From: Flavobacteriales bacterium UBA7325
Lineage (GTDB): Bacteria > Bacteroidota > Bacteroidia > Flavobacteriales_D > Crocinitomicaceae
Assembly (NCBI GenBank): GCA_002471375.1
Contig: DKPV01000058.1
Coordinates: forward strand, 1 to 17,020
DNA: 17,020 nucleotides
Direction: 5' to 3'
Shown here: piece by piece, positions 14,931-17,020 of the stretch
Numbering within the stretch: position 1 is the stretch's first letter
How the letters are laid out: each line of letters starts with the position of its first letter
Position numbers and translations under genes: made by a program
Notes under the pieces: model-generated
What the model saw: only the letters and a program-made list of their open reading frames with translations
Database searches by the model: none
What the model was told of the DNA's origin: nothing

Positions 14931-16166
14931 ATGAAAAAACTATTACTTCTCGCCTTATTAGGTATTTCTCAGCTTAGCTCTGCACAATTAAACATTGACG
15001 TTCTCTCGTATAACGTTCTAAATTTCCCAAATGGTGGAGCTGATCGAATCGACACTTTAAAAAAAGTACTTTCTTATTATACACCTGATTTGATGCTAGT
15101 TCAGGAATTGAAATCTGAAGCTGGCTTGCAGTCCATTACTGATGCTCTTACCGAGATATCTCCTGTTACATATGTTTCTGGGAATTGGGTCTCGCAACAA
15201 TCTAATCCATCGTCAAGCTGGAAACTCCAACAAAACATCATCTACAATACGGAAATGTTTTCACTAGCAGAAGAAAGTGTAATCTTGACAGATTATAGAG
15301 ACATTAATTATTTCAAATTATACTTAAATGATGTTGATCTAGGAATGACTATGGATACCGTTTACTTGCATGTCTATGTCACTCATTTAAAATCCTCACA
15401 AGGAGCAGCGAATGAACTAATTCGTTATGAAATGTCTCAGATTATGAGATCGGAAATAGAAGGTCTACCGGCTAATAGCTACGTTCTTTGTGGTGGAGAT
15501 TTCAATATATATACAAGTACGGAAGCAGCGTACCAACACCTTATCGATCCTACGGTTAATAATTTCCTTGAAGATCCAATTAACATGCCTGGTAACTGGC
15601 ACGACAGTGGATTTCCAAACAAGGAAATACTAACACAATCTACACGCCTAACTTCACTTTCTGACGGAGCTGGAGGAGGTATCGATGATCGTTTTGATTT
15701 TGTTTTACATAGTGAAGCCCTTGGCCTAGGAAATACAGACCTCTCATATGTCGATGGAACATATGATGCACTTGGAAATAATGGAACTTGCTACAATCAA
15801 GACCTCACAAACTGTACTTCTGTAGGAAACGTCCCGGATTCAATTATTTCAGCCTTATATTATTGTTCCGATCATCTTCCAGTTGTCTTTTCACTTCAGA
15901 GTGATGTCGCCTTAAGTGTATCAGAAAACTACTTGAGTGAAACTAGTATTTATCCAAATCCAACTAGCTCAAAAATCACTATTTCGAACAGTTCTAATGA
16001 CAACATTCGAGCTGTTCTTTCAGACCTCAAAGGCAAAATCATATCCAGCACTGAATTCCTAAACGAAATCTCCCTTGATCTTGCGGAACTCAAAATGGGT
16101 GTTTACTTGATGTCTATATATCGCGATGATGAATTGATTGAACAGGAACGAATAATTAGAAATTAG
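14931..16166 (+). CDS. secreted endonuclease/exonuclease/phosphatase-family protein with T9SS domain
   Basis: 411 residues from the ATG at 14931, giving the signal peptide MKKLLLLALLGISQLSSA before Gln19. The EEP fold (about 20-325) shows its active-site residues: Asn28 in SYNVLNF, Glu59 in VQE, His152 in THLKS, Asp190 and Asn192 in GGDFN, Asp256 in DDRFDF, and Asp314-His315 in SDHLP. These are the metal-binding and general-base residues of DNase I-like phosphodiesterases, so it is expected to be active. Substrates in the superfamily include DNA, RNA, phospholipids and inositol phosphates; an extracellular nuclease that scavenges DNA is the most likely role but is not proven by sequence. Four Cys between about 287 and 312 may form disulphides. 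Residues 337-411 are a T9SS type A sorting domain opening with SIYPNPTSSKITIS. Confidence 0.9.
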   Translation: MKKLLLLALLGISQLSSAQLNIDVLSYNVLNFPNGGADRIDTLKKVLSYYTPDLMLVQELKSEAGLQSITDALTEISPVTYVSGNWVSQQSNPSSSWKLQQNIIYNTEMFSLAEESVILTDYRDINYFKLYLNDVDLGMTMDTVYLHVYVTHLKSSQGAANELIRYEMSQIMRSEIEGLPANSYVLCGGDFNIYTSTEAAYQHLIDPTVNNFLEDPINMPGNWHDSGFPNKEILTQSTRLTSLSDGAGGGIDDRFDFVLHSEALGLGNTDLSYVDGTYDALGNNGTCYNQDLTNCTSVGNVPDSIISALYYCSDHLPVVFSLQSDVALSVSENYLSETSIYPNPTSSKITISNSSNDNIRAVLSDLKGKIISSTEFLNEISLDLAELKMGVYLMSIYRDDELIEQERIIRN

Positions 16167-16206
16167 GCGATAGTCTTTCTGGTGAAATGTAACTTTTCTG
16201 AGCCTC

Positions 16207-16227
16207 GGAAGTCTTACTTCCAGAAGT
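16207..16227. other. overlapping hairpins in the intergenic region
   Basis: GGAAGT-CTT-ACTTCC (16207-16221) is a perfect 6-bp stem. ACTTC-CA-GAAGT (16216-16227) re-uses its right arm, so the two folds exclude each other. A weaker AAGTTG stem and a run of six T at about 16242-16247 follow. This may end the EEP transcript, but the first hairpin is not directly followed by T residues, so it is not a clean intrinsic terminator. Confidence 0.35.
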
Positions 16228-16258
16228 TGTTCGACCAACACTTTTTTCAGTACTTGCA
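16227..16258 (+). promoter_or_regulatory. weak candidate promoter of the head-GIN lipoprotein gene
   Basis: TTG at 16227-16229, 21 bases, then TACTTGCA at 16251-16258. Spacing is right, but the -7 element matches only TAnnT. The ATG is 21 bases downstream. The element overlaps the hairpins. Confidence 0.22.
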
Positions 16259-16279
16259 CAATTAACCAAACCAAAATCT

Positions 16280-16987
16280 ATGAAGTTTCTTCTATCGCTT
16301 TCTATTCTATTCTTAATTGCTTGTTCAAGTCAAATGAGCGCTGTTCAAGGTTCTGATAATCTTGTAACAAAGAGCTATGAGTTTTCTGATTTTACTGGCA
16401 TACGAGTATCATCTGCTGTGTACGTGGAGCTTATTCAATCGGACGATTACAAAGTCATGTTAGAATGCAATGAAAACATCGAAGAATTCATCGATATAGA
16501 GAATGATGATCATGAGTTGATGATAGGCCTCAACACTAATAAGAGCTTGAGTAACACAACAATCAACGTAAAGATTTATGCGCCAGAAATATCACTGATA
16601 GAAGCAAGCGGAGCAAGTACTATTCATTTCAAGCATTACGAGGTTGATCAGCTAGCTTTGCACCTCTCAGGGGCATCAAAAATTACAGGTTCATTAGACA
16701 TCGATAAACAACTGGACGTTGAGTCCTCCGGCGCATCCAGTACAAAACTTTCTGGTTCAGCTTTCAATGTTAGTCTCAATTATTCAGGAGCCTCTATTTT
16801 TTCTGGGAAAGCATTAACTATAGAGAGAAAACTGATTATTGACAGTTCGGGCGCAAGTTCGATCAAGACGACAGCTGAAGGGACGATTGATATCGATGCC
16901 TCTGGAGCGAGTTCGATAAGCTACTATGGAGATGGCAAAATAACTAGCAGCGAGACAAACGGAGCTGTTAGAGTTAACCACAAATAG
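16280..16987 (+). CDS. head-GIN domain (DUF2807) lipoprotein
   Basis: 235 residues. The signal peptide ends in the lipobox LIA|C with Cys15 lipidated. Residues 30-100 contain the family's opening (FSDFTGIRVSSAVYVELIQSDDYKVMLE), and the rest is a single-stranded beta-helix whose turns are marked by SGAS at 110, 130, 150, 169, 190 and 208, spaced 18-21 residues. Similar lipoproteins are widespread in Bacteroidota, where they are described as putative auto-transporter adhesin head GIN domain proteins; no biochemical activity is established. It is expected at the outer membrane, possibly surface-exposed. There is no T9SS domain. The gene begins 113 bases after the EEP gene and is complete, with its TAG at 16985-16987. 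Repeat regularity and length are typical for the family. Confidence 0.9.
   Translation: MKFLLSLSILFLIACSSQMSAVQGSDNLVTKSYEFSDFTGIRVSSAVYVELIQSDDYKVMLECNENIEEFIDIENDDHELMIGLNTNKSLSNTTINVKIYAPEISLIEASGASTIHFKHYEVDQLALHLSGASKITGSLDIDKQLDVESSGASSTKLSGSAFNVSLNYSGASIFSGKALTIERKLIIDSSGASSIKTTAEGTIDIDASGASSISYYGDGKITSSETNGAVRVNHK
16607..16912 (+). repeat. six SGAS-marked coding repeats in the GIN lipoprotein
   Basis: Six Ser-Gly-Ala-Ser motifs at codons 110, 130, 150, 169, 190 and 208 mark turns of a beta-helix, about 60 bases apart. The Gly and Ala codons differ between copies (for example gga gca, ggg gca, ggc gca), so the repeat is held by selection on protein, not recent duplication. Confidence 0.75.
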
Positions 16988-17020
16988 CTTTGTTGAAGAC
17001 GCCTTTAACGACAATATGAC

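Noticed and set aside
16974..17018. possible end of a reverse-strand gene entering from the right edge
   Set aside because: Short open reverse frames exist here (one stops near 16974, another at 17005), but 15 codons or fewer with no recognisable sequence cannot support a gene.

Overview
The window looks like a chromosomal segment of a Bacteroidota bacterium, probably a Flavobacteriia-like lineage. Three things point there: two proteins end in a type IX secretion (T9SS) C-terminal sorting domain, many signal peptides are of the Bacteroidota type with cleavage next to Ala-Gln, and several start codons are preceded by the Bacteroidota -7 promoter element TAnnTTTG. A head-GIN (DUF2807) lipoprotein and MORN-repeat proteins also fit. 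There are no RNA genes, insertion sequences, phage genes or CRISPR arrays. The DNA is fully coding-dense with no gene-free stretch above 300 bases.

Left part (1-4630), mixed strands. A partial C-terminus of an unknown, possibly outer-membrane, protein (3-68) is followed by a secreted kelch-repeat T9SS protein (159-1322). Then come a reverse-strand membrane protein whose signal peptide appears to lie in another frame (1325-1949), an alkyltransferase-like DNA-repair protein with Ala in place of the catalytic Cys (2013-2357), a small reverse-strand lipoprotein with a coiled coil (2354-2602), an extended SDR / NAD-dependent epimerase (2751-3752) and a reverse-strand exported protein with YD-like repeats (3749-4630). 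The three convergent gene ends are extremely tight: two share the same four bases CTAG as both stop codons, and one has a 2-base gap.

Middle part (4691-8900). A reverse-strand thioredoxin-domain DUF255 protein (YyaL/SSP411 family) is transcribed divergently from a YfhO-type polytopic membrane protein, a GT-C-like glycosyltransferase family.

Right part (8986-16987), all on the + strand. The core is a tight three-gene unit: a membrane-anchored SGNH hydrolase, a secreted SGNH-like protein whose GDS block reads GGS (stop/start overlap TGATG), and an AlgI-like MBOAT acyltransferase that starts on the base after the previous stop. By analogy with AlgI/AlgJ/AlgX, DltB/DltD and PatA/PatB-Ape1 systems this is most likely an envelope or exopolysaccharide O-acylation module, with YfhO upstream as a possible glycosylation partner. 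A secreted 19-unit MORN-like repeat protein follows, then a secreted endonuclease/exonuclease/phosphatase-family protein with a T9SS domain, and a head-GIN lipoprotein with six SGAS turns. The window is therefore dominated by cell-envelope and secreted functions.

The most unusual signals are the repeated placement of a -7-like box only 4-5 bases before the start codon of four genes (suggesting leaderless mRNAs), the apparent frame break after a good signal peptide at 1812-1949, and the paired SGNH plus MBOAT unit with one altered SGNH motif.
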